From: Bryobacteraceae bacterium
GTDB lineage: Bacteria > Acidobacteriota > Terriglobia > Bryobacterales > Bryobacteraceae
Direction: 5' to 3'
Assembly (NCBI GenBank): GCA_025928545.1
Contig: JAICJH010000037.1
Coordinates: forward strand, 1-64,000
Length of the DNA stretch: 64,000 nucleotides
Below the pieces are notes generated by a model. It saw only the letters and a list, made by a program, of their open reading frames with translations, was not told the origin of the DNA and ran no database searches. The position numbers and the translations under genes are program-made. Numbering within the stretch: the stretch's first letter is position 1; each line of letters starts with the position of its first letter. This document shows positions 7,696 to 15,774 of this stretch, piece after piece.

Positions 7696-8190
7696 ATGGC
7701 AGGCTTTAGCGGAACTCTGACGACCAACGTCATCGCATTGCTGACGGACCCGGCGACGGGTGTGAATGCGCGCATTACATCGATGGAGGCGAACGATCCG
7801 AGGCTGAAAGCAATCGGTATCCGATCGATTGTTTCGCAGAACGCGAGCGTTCAGATTACGGAGGTGGCGGGGCAGGCGCAGTATCCCGTACTGCTGGTGT
7901 ATTGCGGCTCGGTGCAGAACACTTTGCGGGAGAAGTACCGGGCGTTTTCCGGGCGGGTGCATCTGGTGGTGGAGATCCGCCACACGCAGGAAAAGCTCGA
8001 CGGGATCGAACGCAATACCGGAATGTTTGTGGATGCGGTGTGCGCGCTGCTGGGCGAAGCGAGGGGCGATTGGGGCGACGGTGCGTCTTACGCGGGCGGC
8101 TACGAGGTGAATTACGAACCGGTGGCCATGGGCGGCAAGAATTTTATACAACGAGCGAAGGTGAGCTTCGCGGTGGAGTTAAGCGAATAA
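7696..8190 (+). CDS. Putative tail terminator/completion protein
   Basis: A 164-residue protein with start ATG 7696 after a purine-rich AAAAAGGGGAAAAA. Mixed alpha/beta pattern: an N-terminal helix (LTTNVIALLTDPATGVNARI), then strands (YPVLLVYCGS, GRVHLVVEIRHTQ) and a final strand (RAKVSFAVELSE). Size, fold pattern and location directly before the tail-tube gene match tail terminator or completion proteins, which cap the tail tube and set the joint with the head connector. Three bases separate it from the next gene. Direct family membership was not established. Confidence 0.55.
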   Translation: MAGFSGTLTTNVIALLTDPATGVNARITSMEANDPRLKAIGIRSIVSQNASVQITEVAGQAQYPVLLVYCGSVQNTLREKYRAFSGRVHLVVEIRHTQEKLDGIERNTGMFVDAVCALLGEARGDWGDGASYAGGYEVNYEPVAMGGKNFIQRAKVSFAVELSE

Positions 8191-8193
8191 CTT

Positions 8194-9363
8194 ATGTCAT
8201 ACATTTTATCGAACGCAAACCGCTGGTATTGCGCGCAGGAAAGCACTTATGGCCAGGTGGGCGCAATCACTGAGGCGAACCAGATTCCCGCTGTCGGGAT
8301 GAAGGTGCAACATCAGCGACAGAAAAGCCAGCGGCGGGACAAGACCGGAACGCGCACGTGGGCGGGGCTGCCGGAGGGTCTGCGGCGCAGTACCACTTTC
8401 GACGCTACCTCTTATATGAGGGATTGGAGCGATCCGACGGTGCTGCCGCCGCATGGGCCGATGATTGAAGCGGCGATGGGAGCGCCGGGGCTGTTGTGGG
8501 AAGGGGCAACGGTGAGTACGGGCACGACGCAATCCACCATTTATTTCGTTACGGCGCACGGGCTGACACCAGGACAGGCGGTGGTTTCCGCCGGGGAGAT
8601 CCGGTTTGTGGCAGCGGTCATCACGCCGCAGGTGGTTGTGGTGAACGCGCCTTTTTCGGTGCCTCCTGTGGCGGGTGTGCCGTTGAGCGCGACGGCAACT
8701 TACAGGCTTGCGACGCAGCTGCCCAGTGTCAGCCTGTTCGATTACTGGGATCCGGCGGGCGCGGTGCAGCGGCTGATGCCGGGGGTGGGGATCGACCGGA
8801 TGAATGTGGCGATGAACGGCGACTTTCATCAGCTGGAGTTCCGGGGAATGGCGCAGGATCTGGTGGACAGCGCCTCGTTTCAGGCAGGGCAGGGCGGGCT
8901 GGCTTCTTTTCCAGCCGAGCCGGCGGCGGCGCCGGTGGATTACGGGCTGATCCCTGGAAATCTGGGGCAGGCGTGGGTGGGCGCGATTCCGAACCAGATG
9001 CTGACCGTGACGCAGGCGTCGGTGGAACTGCGCAATAATCTGGCGCCGCGGGAGCGGGAGTACGGTTCCATTTTGCCATTGGCGATTGCGCCTGGGGCAC
9101 GCGAAGTCAACATGACGCTGGAGTTTTTCAGCACGGACGACTCAGCCACCACGGCGCTTTATCAGGCGGCGCGGCAGCAGTCGCCGGTCAGCGTGATGTT
9201 CCAGCTGGGACAGACGGCGGGGCAACTGATGGGCGTGTATCTGAAGAGCATGATTCCCGACGTGCCGCAGTTCGACGACGCCGAGACGCGTTTGAGATGG
9301 CAGTTCCGGGATACGCAGGCTCAGGGGACGGCGGACGACGAACTGGTGGTGGCCTTTGGATAA
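8194..9363 (+). CDS. Major tail tube protein
   Basis: A 389-residue protein, beta-rich throughout, beginning MSYILSNANRWYCAQESTYG. Its place before the frameshifted chaperone pair and tape measure is the canonical site of the tail-tube gene. Residues about 95-170 (TVSTGTTQSTIYFVTAHGLT and the VVVNAPFSVPP segment) look like an inserted Ig-like or surface-exposed domain, which would account for the length above typical tubes of 150-250 residues. The tail tube polymerises around the tape measure to form the DNA conduit. The stop codon overlaps the TTG start of the next gene, implying coupled translation. Confidence 0.65.
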   Translation: MSYILSNANRWYCAQESTYGQVGAITEANQIPAVGMKVQHQRQKSQRRDKTGTRTWAGLPEGLRRSTTFDATSYMRDWSDPTVLPPHGPMIEAAMGAPGLLWEGATVSTGTTQSTIYFVTAHGLTPGQAVVSAGEIRFVAAVITPQVVVVNAPFSVPPVAGVPLSATATYRLATQLPSVSLFDYWDPAGAVQRLMPGVGIDRMNVAMNGDFHQLEFRGMAQDLVDSASFQAGQGGLASFPAEPAAAPVDYGLIPGNLGQAWVGAIPNQMLTVTQASVELRNNLAPREREYGSILPLAIAPGAREVNMTLEFFSTDDSATTALYQAARQQSPVSVMFQLGQTAGQLMGVYLKSMIPDVPQFDDAETRLRWQFRDTQAQGTADDELVVAFG

Positions 9364-9736
9364 CGAAGCCACAGCATGGGAAAGCCACCGGCGAGTGGTT
9401 TCGGAGGCGATGCCCGGAGTGGAGTTCGTGATTTCGCGAATGAGCTTCGGGCGTCGGCTGGAACTGATGAAGAGTGTGCGGGACCTGGCGGCGCGGATCG
9501 AATACTTCGATGCAGGCAGGGATGAGAAGAACCGCATGGAGGCGAGTCTGCTGGGCGCTCAGATGGATGGTTTGTATCTGAGCTGGGGGCTCGCGGAGGT
9601 TAACGGGCTCCTGGTGGACGGAGTGGCAGCAACTCCGGAATCACTGGTGTCGCGGGGCCCGGAAGCACTGGTGCAGGAGGCGCTCTCGGCTATCAAAGCC
9701 GAGTGCGGCCTGTCGGAGTCGGAAAGAAAAAACTAA
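9356..9736 (+). CDS. Tail assembly chaperone, short form (G-like)
   Basis: A 126-residue protein read from a TTG that overlaps the tail-tube stop; a later ATG (9410) is possible but has poor ribosome-site spacing. Helical, ending SESERKN. The last sense codons are AAA AAC, preceded by A, forming A AAA AAC exactly in the zero frame (9727-9733), with stop TAA immediately after. In long-tailed phages the gene between tube and tape measure makes a short G product and a longer GT fusion by -1 slippage; both chaperone the tape measure during tail assembly and are absent from virions. Position, stop placement and slippery site all fit that model. Confidence 0.75.
   Translation: MDNEATAWESHRRVVSEAMPGVEFVISRMSFGRRLELMKSVRDLAARIEYFDAGRDEKNRMEASLLGAQMDGLYLSWGLAEVNGLLVDGVAATPESLVSRGPEALVQEALSAIKAECGLSESERKN
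9727..9733 (+). other. Programmed -1 ribosomal frameshift slippery site (A AAA AAC)
   Basis: The heptamer A-AAA-AAC is in phase with the chaperone frame (codons AAA 9728-9730 and AAC 9731-9733), and the zero-frame stop TAA follows at 9734. A -1 shift continues through 9730-10074 without a stop, giving an in-frame extension of 114 residues. A AAA AAC is among the most efficient eubacterial and viral slippery heptamers. Confidence 0.8.
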
Positions 9737-10074
9737 TCGTCGCGTTCCACTTCCAGTTTGCGAACCGGACCGGGTGGGATTGCGACGCATGCCGGAAGAA
9801 CGGTCTGGAGCCCCGGCGTCGGTGCGGTTTTCTGCCATCGGACGAACGGGGCGAATCGCGGTTGGTGTGGATTCGCAAACGGGCGCAGGCGGACGAGTGC
9901 CCGAAATCGATGATCAACGGCGAGAGCCTCGGGTTGCTGGAGGAATTCTTTGTGCGCCGGCGATTGGGAATGGTTGATTCGATGCAAATGCCGGCGCGCA
10001 AGGTGGATGCGTTTTTGATATTGCGCGAAGAGATGGAGCGCGAGGAGAGAGATGTCACGTCATCGGAACATTGA
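9730..10074 (+). CDS. Frameshift extension of the tail assembly chaperone (GT-like T domain)
   Basis: Read only after a -1 shift at 9727-9733; the fused product would be about 239 residues (125 from the upstream frame plus 114). The frame could also open at an ATG at 9703, but that start has no clear ribosome site and lies within the upstream gene. The extension includes NRTGWDCDACRKNGLEPRRR, a Trp/Cys-rich stretch unlike random translation, and a helical C-terminus (DAFLILREEMEREERDV). It ends 22 bases into the tape-measure gene. By analogy with lambda G/GT, the T domain would bind tail-tube subunits while the G domain coats the tape measure. Confidence 0.7.
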   Translation, partial: KLIVAFHFQFANRTGWDCDACRKNGLEPRRRCGFLPSDERGESRLVWIRKRAQADECPKSMINGESLGLLEEFFVRRRLGMVDSMQMPARKVDAFLILREEMEREERDVTSSEH

Positions 10075-10690
10075 AGAAGAATTTCGGGCCATTGCGCCCG
10101 GGGGGCGGCGCGGGATTCCCGCGGCACAGCCGATTGTGGTGGGTGTAACGGGAAGCGGCGGGGCGGATTCTGCAGCTTCCATGTCGCAGGCGTCGCAGGA
10201 AATTGCGCAACTGGAGGCGCAGTTCCGGCAGCAGGCGAGTGTGCTTCAGGCGAACACTCAGGCGCTCATGAATAATACGAGCGCGCATACCGGTCAAGCG
10301 GGCGGAGGCGGACTCGGAGGTGCGCTTGGAAGTGTTGCGGGACACGTGGGCGGGGGACTGGGCATCCTTTCCCCAATCTTTTCCGGATTGCTGAGCCTGT
10401 TCGGAGGCGGGTCAAAACCGGAGCCAACTCCGGTGACCTACTATATGCCGCCCCCGAATGTGCAGATCAGCGATACCTTCAGAACCGGCAGTCCGGCGGT
10501 TGCACCGCAGGCAAGCGGAACGTCCGGAGCCGCAGGCGGAGGGGCGGGCAGCACGGGCACGCACATCACGGTGAACGTGAACGCCATGGACAGCCAGTCG
10601 TTTATGGATCGCAGCAGCGATATTGCGAGCGCCGTGCGGGAAGCGATGCTCAATCTGCATCCAATTAACGACGTGGTGGCAAATCTTTAG
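10052..10690 (+). CDS. Short tail tape measure-like protein
   Basis: A 212-residue protein with ATG 10052 after GAGGAGAGAG. N-terminal helical and Gln-rich region (ASQEIAQLEAQFRQQASVLQ), a central Gly-rich hydrophobic stretch (GGALGSVAGHVGGGLGILSP, IFSGLLSLFGGG) typical of tape-measure membrane-active segments, and a C-terminus (VNAMDSQSFMDRSSDIASAV, then REAMLNLHPINDVVANL) that resembles tape-measure C-termini. Its location after the G/GT pair fits. Tape-measure length sets tail length, so this predicts a very short tail. Known siphophage tape measures are usually 600 residues or more; the best-known gene transfer agent has one of about this size. Confidence 0.6.
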   Translation: MSRHRNIEEEFRAIAPGGRRGIPAAQPIVVGVTGSGGADSAASMSQASQEIAQLEAQFRQQASVLQANTQALMNNTSAHTGQAGGGGLGGALGSVAGHVGGGLGILSPIFSGLLSLFGGGSKPEPTPVTYYMPPPNVQISDTFRTGSPAVAPQASGTSGAAGGGAGSTGTHITVNVNAMDSQSFMDRSSDIASAVREAMLNLHPINDVVANL

Positions 10691-10700
10691 GGAGCGGACG

Positions 10701-11054
10701 ATGGCAAACTTTCCGGCACTTTTGAAGACCGGAGCGGTGGCGCAATATCCACTGACCCGGGTGACGAGCGCGGTTACCGAGAGTGTTCGATTTCTGGATG
10801 GCAGCAGGCAAACGTATCCCCTGAACGGGACCGGCCTGCGGCGCTGGGAACTGAATCTGGAGCTTCTCGATGAGGCTGAACTGTCGGCTGTTATAGCGTT
10901 TGCGGAAGAGATCGGCTCCGGCACATTCGCTTTTACGAATCCGGTGACAGGTGAGAGCGCCGCGAAGTGCGTTCTTGCGGGCGCGGAACTGGGCACGATG
11001 CTGCTGGATGAACTTCGCGGCGGAACAACGTTGGGAATAGAGGAAGTGAAATGA
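10701..11054 (+). CDS. Distal tail protein candidate (DUF2460-like), copy 1
   Basis: The ATG at 10701 follows GGGAGCGG and gives 117 residues. The pattern FPALLKTGAVAQYPLTR, a central WELNLELLDEAELSAVIAF and a terminal GTFAFTNPV are shared with the N-terminal half of the next protein, so the two are tandem paralogues. Location between tape measure and hub and the beta/alpha pattern suggest a distal tail ring protein, similar in role to DUF2460 proteins next to the hub in gene transfer agents. The stop overlaps the next ATG (ATGA at 11051-11054). Family identity is an inference. Confidence 0.6.
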   Translation: MANFPALLKTGAVAQYPLTRVTSAVTESVRFLDGSRQTYPLNGTGLRRWELNLELLDEAELSAVIAFAEEIGSGTFAFTNPVTGESAAKCVLAGAELGTMLLDELRGGTTLGIEEVK

Positions 11055-11827
11055 ACTGGTTTCCACAGGTAGGCGCCGGAGTGATGGCGCAGTTTCCATT
11101 ACAGCGAAAGCGGCAGTGGCGAGCGATTACGAATGTTCTGGAGAGTGGAGAAACGATCTCTCTGCCAGACTCCAAAGGCGGCCAGATCGAGTGGCGCCTG
11201 AGTTATCAGGAACTGACCGATGCCGAAATCGGGAGGCTGAGTAGTTTGTTTTCCACATGCAAAGGGGAGGCGGCTTCGTTTGGATTCGTGGATCCGCTCG
11301 CCAACCTTCTTGGCTGGAGCGAAGATCTCGCAAAGCCCGACTGGCAGAGTGGCCTGTTGACGATTACGGGCGGGCTCAGCGACCCGATGGGAACGCAGCG
11401 AGCGTGGAATGTTCAGAACACGGCAGACGGCGAACAGATGCTGTCGCAGACGCTCGGCATACCGGGCCACTACACGGCTTGCTTCAGCGCGTATGTGCGG
11501 AGCGATTCTGCGGGTTCGATCGGCATTATGCGCGACAGGACGCGCCTGAACCTGCCGGTGGGGCCGCAGTGGAAACGAATCCAAATCAGCGGCGCCGGAG
11601 TTGCGGACGCCGAACAGGCGACCTTTGCTATCGTCTTGCCCGCGCGCGCTGCGGTAAAAATATTCGGGCTACAGGTTGAGGTACAACCGTGGCCTTCCGC
11701 TTACCGGCCAACTGGCGCGGCGGCGGGAATTCTGCAGGAAACAAGGTTTGGCGGCGGCCAACTCGCGGTGACCAGCACCGCGCCTGGTCTTTCGGCGTGC
11801 CAGATCAAATTGATTTCACGAGTCTGA
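11051..11827 (+). CDS. Distal tail protein candidate, copy 2, with carbohydrate-binding-like domain
   Basis: A 258-residue protein. Residues 1-80 (FPQVGAGVMAQFPLQRK, EWRLSYQELTDAEIGRLSSL, FGFVDPL) align by eye with the upstream 117-residue protein. Residues 85-235 form an added module starting NLLGWSEDLAKPDWQSGLLT, followed by DPMGTQRAWNVQN and FSAYVRSD: a jelly-roll pattern often seen in phage tail and receptor-binding proteins with likely carbohydrate affinity. The likely role is a distal tail or baseplate subunit that also touches the cell surface. It is translationally coupled to the previous gene and followed 22 bases later by the hub. Confidence 0.6.
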   Translation: MNWFPQVGAGVMAQFPLQRKRQWRAITNVLESGETISLPDSKGGQIEWRLSYQELTDAEIGRLSSLFSTCKGEAASFGFVDPLANLLGWSEDLAKPDWQSGLLTITGGLSDPMGTQRAWNVQNTADGEQMLSQTLGIPGHYTACFSAYVRSDSAGSIGIMRDRTRLNLPVGPQWKRIQISGAGVADAEQATFAIVLPARAAVKIFGLQVEVQPWPSAYRPTGAAAGILQETRFGGGQLAVTSTAPGLSACQIKLISRV

Positions 11828-11849
11828 AGAGAGCATTTACGGAATTTCC

Positions 11850-14800
11850 ATGCAAAGCCCATTCACAGCTAAAGAACTTCTGACGGCGGATACGCCGGTA
11901 CTCCTGTTTGACTGCACCATGGCCGATGGCTCGCTGCAAAGGTGGAGCAGCCAGACGGTACGGACAGGAGACATCACGTATGCCGGCCGTGTGATGAAAC
12001 ATAATCTTTTCGAAGCCCAGGTGGCGTCGGATACGCAGATCGGAGGATCTCCGAGGCTATCGTTCGAGCTTGCGAACGCGGATTCGTATTTTTCGGAGAT
12101 CGAGCGGCAGATTGGTTTTAAGGGTTCGCGGCTGGTGGTGAGTTCGTTGTTCGTCGACACCGCGACAGGCGCGGCGGCGAGCGACGCAATTGTCGTGTTC
12201 CGCGGTCTGGTGAATCCGCCGGACCGGATCACGGAAGCGTCTTTCCGGCTGAGTGCGATGAACCGGATGTCGATGCAGCGAACACAGCTTCCCGAAGTAA
12301 CGGTGCAGCGTCTTTGTCCATGGCGGTTTCCGGCGACAGCGGGGCAACGGCTGGTGGCGGCAGATGGAAGTCCGGAGAATAAGTATTCGTTCTTTTACCG
12401 CTGCGGCTATTCGGCGGACCAAAGCGGGGGCGTGGGCAATCTGAATGGGGACGCGCCCTACACGTCCTGCGCACAGACACGGAAAGAGTGTGTTGCGCGC
12501 GGGATGTTCGCGGCGGACGCGGGTGGGCGTGCGACGGGCAGATATGGCGGGCTGGAATACGTGCCGGCGTCGATCCTCGTGAGGGGGGCGGGGCAGAAGA
12601 ATTCCCAGATGTCGAATGTGCAGTCGAATCAGGCGGCCTACAATGACCCGGTGCCACTGATTTATGGCACTCAGTGGCACAGGCCCGATGTCGTCTTCTC
12701 GCGCAATGACGGCAATCTGACAAGCATGGAAGTGTTGTTGTGCATGGGAGAAATTCAGGGTGTGTTGACGGTGCTGGTGGATGACATCGTGATTCCGCAG
12801 GGTGTCAATGGCCGCAACATGACGTCGACCGGATGGTGGAACCTGATGAGCGCCGGCGCAAGGAGCGGGCACCAGGATCCGGGCTTCGGCGATGGCGGCA
12901 GCGGGCCGGTGGGAGATCCATACGGCAGCATGGCGTATCTTTCGGTCGTGGTGCCGAACCGGATCAATGATGGCGCTTCTATCCCCACTGTTCAGGTGTT
13001 GGTGCAGGGAATGAAGTTGCTGACGTTCGATGTGGACGGTCAGTCGCTGGGCGAACAGTTCTCGTCGAATCCGGCCTGGGTCCTGCTGGATATTCTGCGC
13101 CGGTCCGCTTATTCGCTGGAGGAAATCCATTGCGCAAGCTTTGCCGCCGCGGCGGCATATTGCGACGGGCAGATAGAGGCATCGGATCCGATTATTGGGG
13201 CGGTTTCAATACCGCGATTCTCATGCAACTTCGCGCTGAAGTCGCCGAGAAGCGCGGGAGAGATCATTCGGTCATTACGGAATTCATCCGGAATCTTTTT
13301 GATTTTGAATACCAGCGGCTTGCTCGAAGCGCGAATAGAGAATACATTTGCGCTGCAGCAGCCGGTGTTGCCACCAGGCAGCAACGCAACGGAGCAGTTC
13401 GGCGGCGGATGGCCCGCATACGAATTTGACGAAACATCGATCGCGCGAAGCAGCGATGGCAGCGCGGGTTTCAGGATGAGCTCAAAAGGTGCTCAGGATA
13501 CTCCGAATCAACTGACCGTGGAATTTCAGGACGAGTTCAATCAATACCAGCAGGACAGCTTTTCGCTGTCGGACGGCAACGACTCCGATCTGTGCGGCCA
13601 GGTGATTTCGGCTGCGTGGGATGCGATGGGCATCAGCAATTTCAGCCAGGCATCGCGCATGCTGCAGTTGGGGCTGAATCGCGGAATAGAGGGCAATCAG
13701 TTTATTGAACTGGAGACCAGCGTAAAGGCACTCGGGCTGATGCCGGGCGATCTGATCACGGTTACTTATCAGAAGGAAAATCTTCAGCGGACGCCATTTC
13801 GGATTCAGAAGATTACGCCCGGTGCGTCGTTTCGAACAGCGTTGATTACCGCGCAACTGCATAACGATCTTTGGTACTCCGATACGGCATCGGGTATTAT
13901 CGGGGGGCGCGGCTGGCAACCGGGACAGGGATCCGGACTGCCTGCGCCTGTGGCCGGCAGCGAAACGGACACATACGGCAACCTGCAACTGGCGGTTACC
14001 GAGGCCGAAGTCATTGGCAGTGAAGGGGCCGGCAGCGTTGAACTGACGGTTTCGTTTGTGGCGCCTTCGGGAAGCATCGGGAACCTGCCGGGTCCGCTGG
14101 TTAGTTTGGTGGCAACTGCCGAGGTCACGGGTGGAACGTTGGCAGGCGGAATGAGCTGGTTTTACGCGCTGAGCGCGCTTGACGACGGGGGTGGGGAGAG
14201 TCCGTTGTCTTTTATTGTCCAGGTCAATACAGGGGCAGGCGGGAATACGAATGCGATTACGTTGTCCGGGATTGCATTGCCGGCAGGCGGAGTCGCGCTT
14301 AACGTGTATCGCGGGCTGTCGCCACAACAGCTCTTTCGAATCGCGACTAATCAGCCGCCAGCCGCTTCATTCACCGATACGGGGTTGCCGATTATTGCGA
14401 CACTGCCGCCGGATCCACAGCTCGATCATGTAGAACTGAACTGGCGATGGGAGCTGTTGCCGGAAGCATCCGTGACACTGCATTCTTCCACGACGGTGGG
14501 GAACGGGATGCTGGAACTCACAGCGGATCGTTATCGGGCGGCGGTCGTACGGATTACCGGTGGGCGCGGCGTGGGTCAGGAGCGGCAGATTACCGGCAAT
14601 ACGACGACGGCGATTACAATCGATCGTCCGTGGACCGAGGAGCCGGACTCAACCAGTCGATTCAGTGTTGCCGAAAATTCCTGGCGGAGTGGAAACAGCG
14701 GGAAGTCCAGCCCGTTGACGATCAATGTTCCGGAAAGGATTGGGAGCGGGGTGCAGATCTCGGCGCGAGCGGCGAACGCGGCAGGAGGGCTGGCGGCGTA

Positions 14801-15734
14801 TGAGTTATCTCCACTTACACGCTGGACGTTGGGGGAGTCGGGCGATCTGGCGGCCGATTCCGCTGTGCCGCCCCCACCCTTGTTTGCGGTATCGGCGTCG
14901 CAGGGCACGGTGGAGTTTGCGGGCATCGGATTCGGGTCGCTGCAAAATACTACCGGGATTATCGCGGGAACTTATCGGATACATTATTACGACGAAATCC
15001 ACGGAACTCCGCTGGGACTTACGGGCGACGTGAGCGCCGCCGATTCTGTCATTTCGTTCGAAGGTGTGGTTACGCCTGGGTCACTGGTGCAAATCGAGAA
15101 GGAAATCATTCTGGTGGGGACGACAACCGGGGCGGTCAGCAGCGTCACGCGGGGCATGCACTCCACGGTTGCAGCAGACCATGCCGCGACTTCGCCGGCG
15201 TACCCGCTGCTGGAGAAGGTGGTGATCGTTCCTTTGATCAAAGGCTTTTTTGGCAGCCCTGCGAGCGGCGATTGGAATTACAGTGTGGAGTTACCAGACG
15301 TTCGGATCGCCAGCGTTGAGTTGTCGATGACCAACTCGATCGGCACCGGAGATGCGGGAGTCAATCAGTTTACTGGAACCAATGATTCCGGATTGCGGAC
15401 GCTGGCGGGGGGACAGTTCTCATTCCAGATCACAGGGTATCTGGCGGTTCAAAGCGGCGCCGCTCCGGATATCGTTGTGGATTCGGCGCGTTCTGTCGGC
15501 GATATTTATGCGGTGCTGCGGGGACCATCGTCGGGAGCGGGCGTGACGCTGGAGTTGAAGCTGAATGATCAGCGGTATGCAAGTGTTCAGTTTGATCCGG
15601 GTACGTTGACGTCGTATGTGGTTCCGGGATTCGGTTTGGCGGCGCTTGCGGCCGGAGATCGGTTGAGTCTGGATGTTAGTGGAGTCGGTACGGGGAATCC
15701 TGGGAGCGATTTGACTGTGATTGTTCGGCTGTAG
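11850..15734 (+). CDS. Tail hub / tip protein with four-cysteine cluster
   Basis: A 1294-residue protein, the largest of the cluster. Residues 1-240 resemble DUF2163/BR0599-like hub proteins: SFELANADSYFSEIE, then cysteines C156 (RLCPWRF), C185 (YRCGYS), C207 (TSCAQT) and C214 (KECVARG). Comparable cysteines bind an Fe-S cluster in lambda gpL and in gene transfer agent hubs. Residues about 250-700 look like a gpJ-like baseplate body (PVPLIYGTQWHRPDVVFSRN, then the VLLCMGEI segment), and the rest is a chain of beta domains, including an FN3-like unit (WFYALSALDDGGGESPL) also found in the connector. It should form the tip that pierces or binds the envelope. A separate NlpC/P60 peptidase gene is not seen. 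Confidence 0.7.
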   Translation: MQSPFTAKELLTADTPVLLFDCTMADGSLQRWSSQTVRTGDITYAGRVMKHNLFEAQVASDTQIGGSPRLSFELANADSYFSEIERQIGFKGSRLVVSSLFVDTATGAAASDAIVVFRGLVNPPDRITEASFRLSAMNRMSMQRTQLPEVTVQRLCPWRFPATAGQRLVAADGSPENKYSFFYRCGYSADQSGGVGNLNGDAPYTSCAQTRKECVARGMFAADAGGRATGRYGGLEYVPASILVRGAGQKNSQMSNVQSNQAAYNDPVPLIYGTQWHRPDVVFSRNDGNLTSMEVLLCMGEIQGVLTVLVDDIVIPQGVNGRNMTSTGWWNLMSAGARSGHQDPGFGDGGSGPVGDPYGSMAYLSVVVPNRINDGASIPTVQVLVQGMKLLTFDVDGQSLGEQFSSNPAWVLLDILRRSAYSLEEIHCASFAAAAAYCDGQIEASDPIIGAVSIPRFSCNFALKSPRSAGEIIRSLRNSSGIFLILNTSGLLEARIENTFALQQPVLPPGSNATEQFGGGWPAYEFDETSIARSSDGSAGFRMSSKGAQDTPNQLTVEFQDEFNQYQQDSFSLSDGNDSDLCGQVISAAWDAMGISNFSQASRMLQLGLNRGIEGNQFIELETSVKALGLMPGDLITVTYQKENLQRTPFRIQKITPGASFRTALITAQLHNDLWYSDTASGIIGGRGWQPGQGSGLPAPVAGSETDTYGNLQLAVTEAEVIGSEGAGSVELTVSFVAPSGSIGNLPGPLVSLVATAEVTGGTLAGGMSWFYALSALDDGGGESPLSFIVQVNTGAGGNTNAITLSGIALPAGGVALNVYRGLSPQQLFRIATNQPPAASFTDTGLPIIATLPPDPQLDHVELNWRWELLPEASVTLHSSTTVGNGMLELTADRYRAAVVRITGGRGVGQERQITGNTTTAITIDRPWTEEPDSTSRFSVAENSWRSGNSGKSSPLTINVPERIGSGVQISARAANAAGGLAAYELSPLTRWTLGESGDLAADSAVPPPPLFAVSASQGTVEFAGIGFGSLQNTTGIIAGTYRIHYYDEIHGTPLGLTGDVSAADSVISFEGVVTPGSLVQIEKEIILVGTTTGAVSSVTRGMHSTVAADHAATSPAYPLLEKVVIVPLIKGFFGSPASGDWNYSVELPDVRIASVELSMTNSIGTGDAGVNQFTGTNDSGLRTLAGGQFSFQITGYLAVQSGAAPDIVVDSARSVGDIYAVLRGPSSGAGVTLELKLNDQRYASVQFDPGTLTSYVVPGFGLAALAAGDRLSLDVSGVGTGNPGSDLTVIVRL

Positions 15735-15774
15735 CGGTGTGTTTGGGAATGGCCGGCACGGCTACACTGATAGA

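Noticed and set aside
12057..13130. 357-codon frame antisense to the hub gene
   Set aside because: Shadow of the 1294-codon hub frame, rich in Arg and His, no domain.
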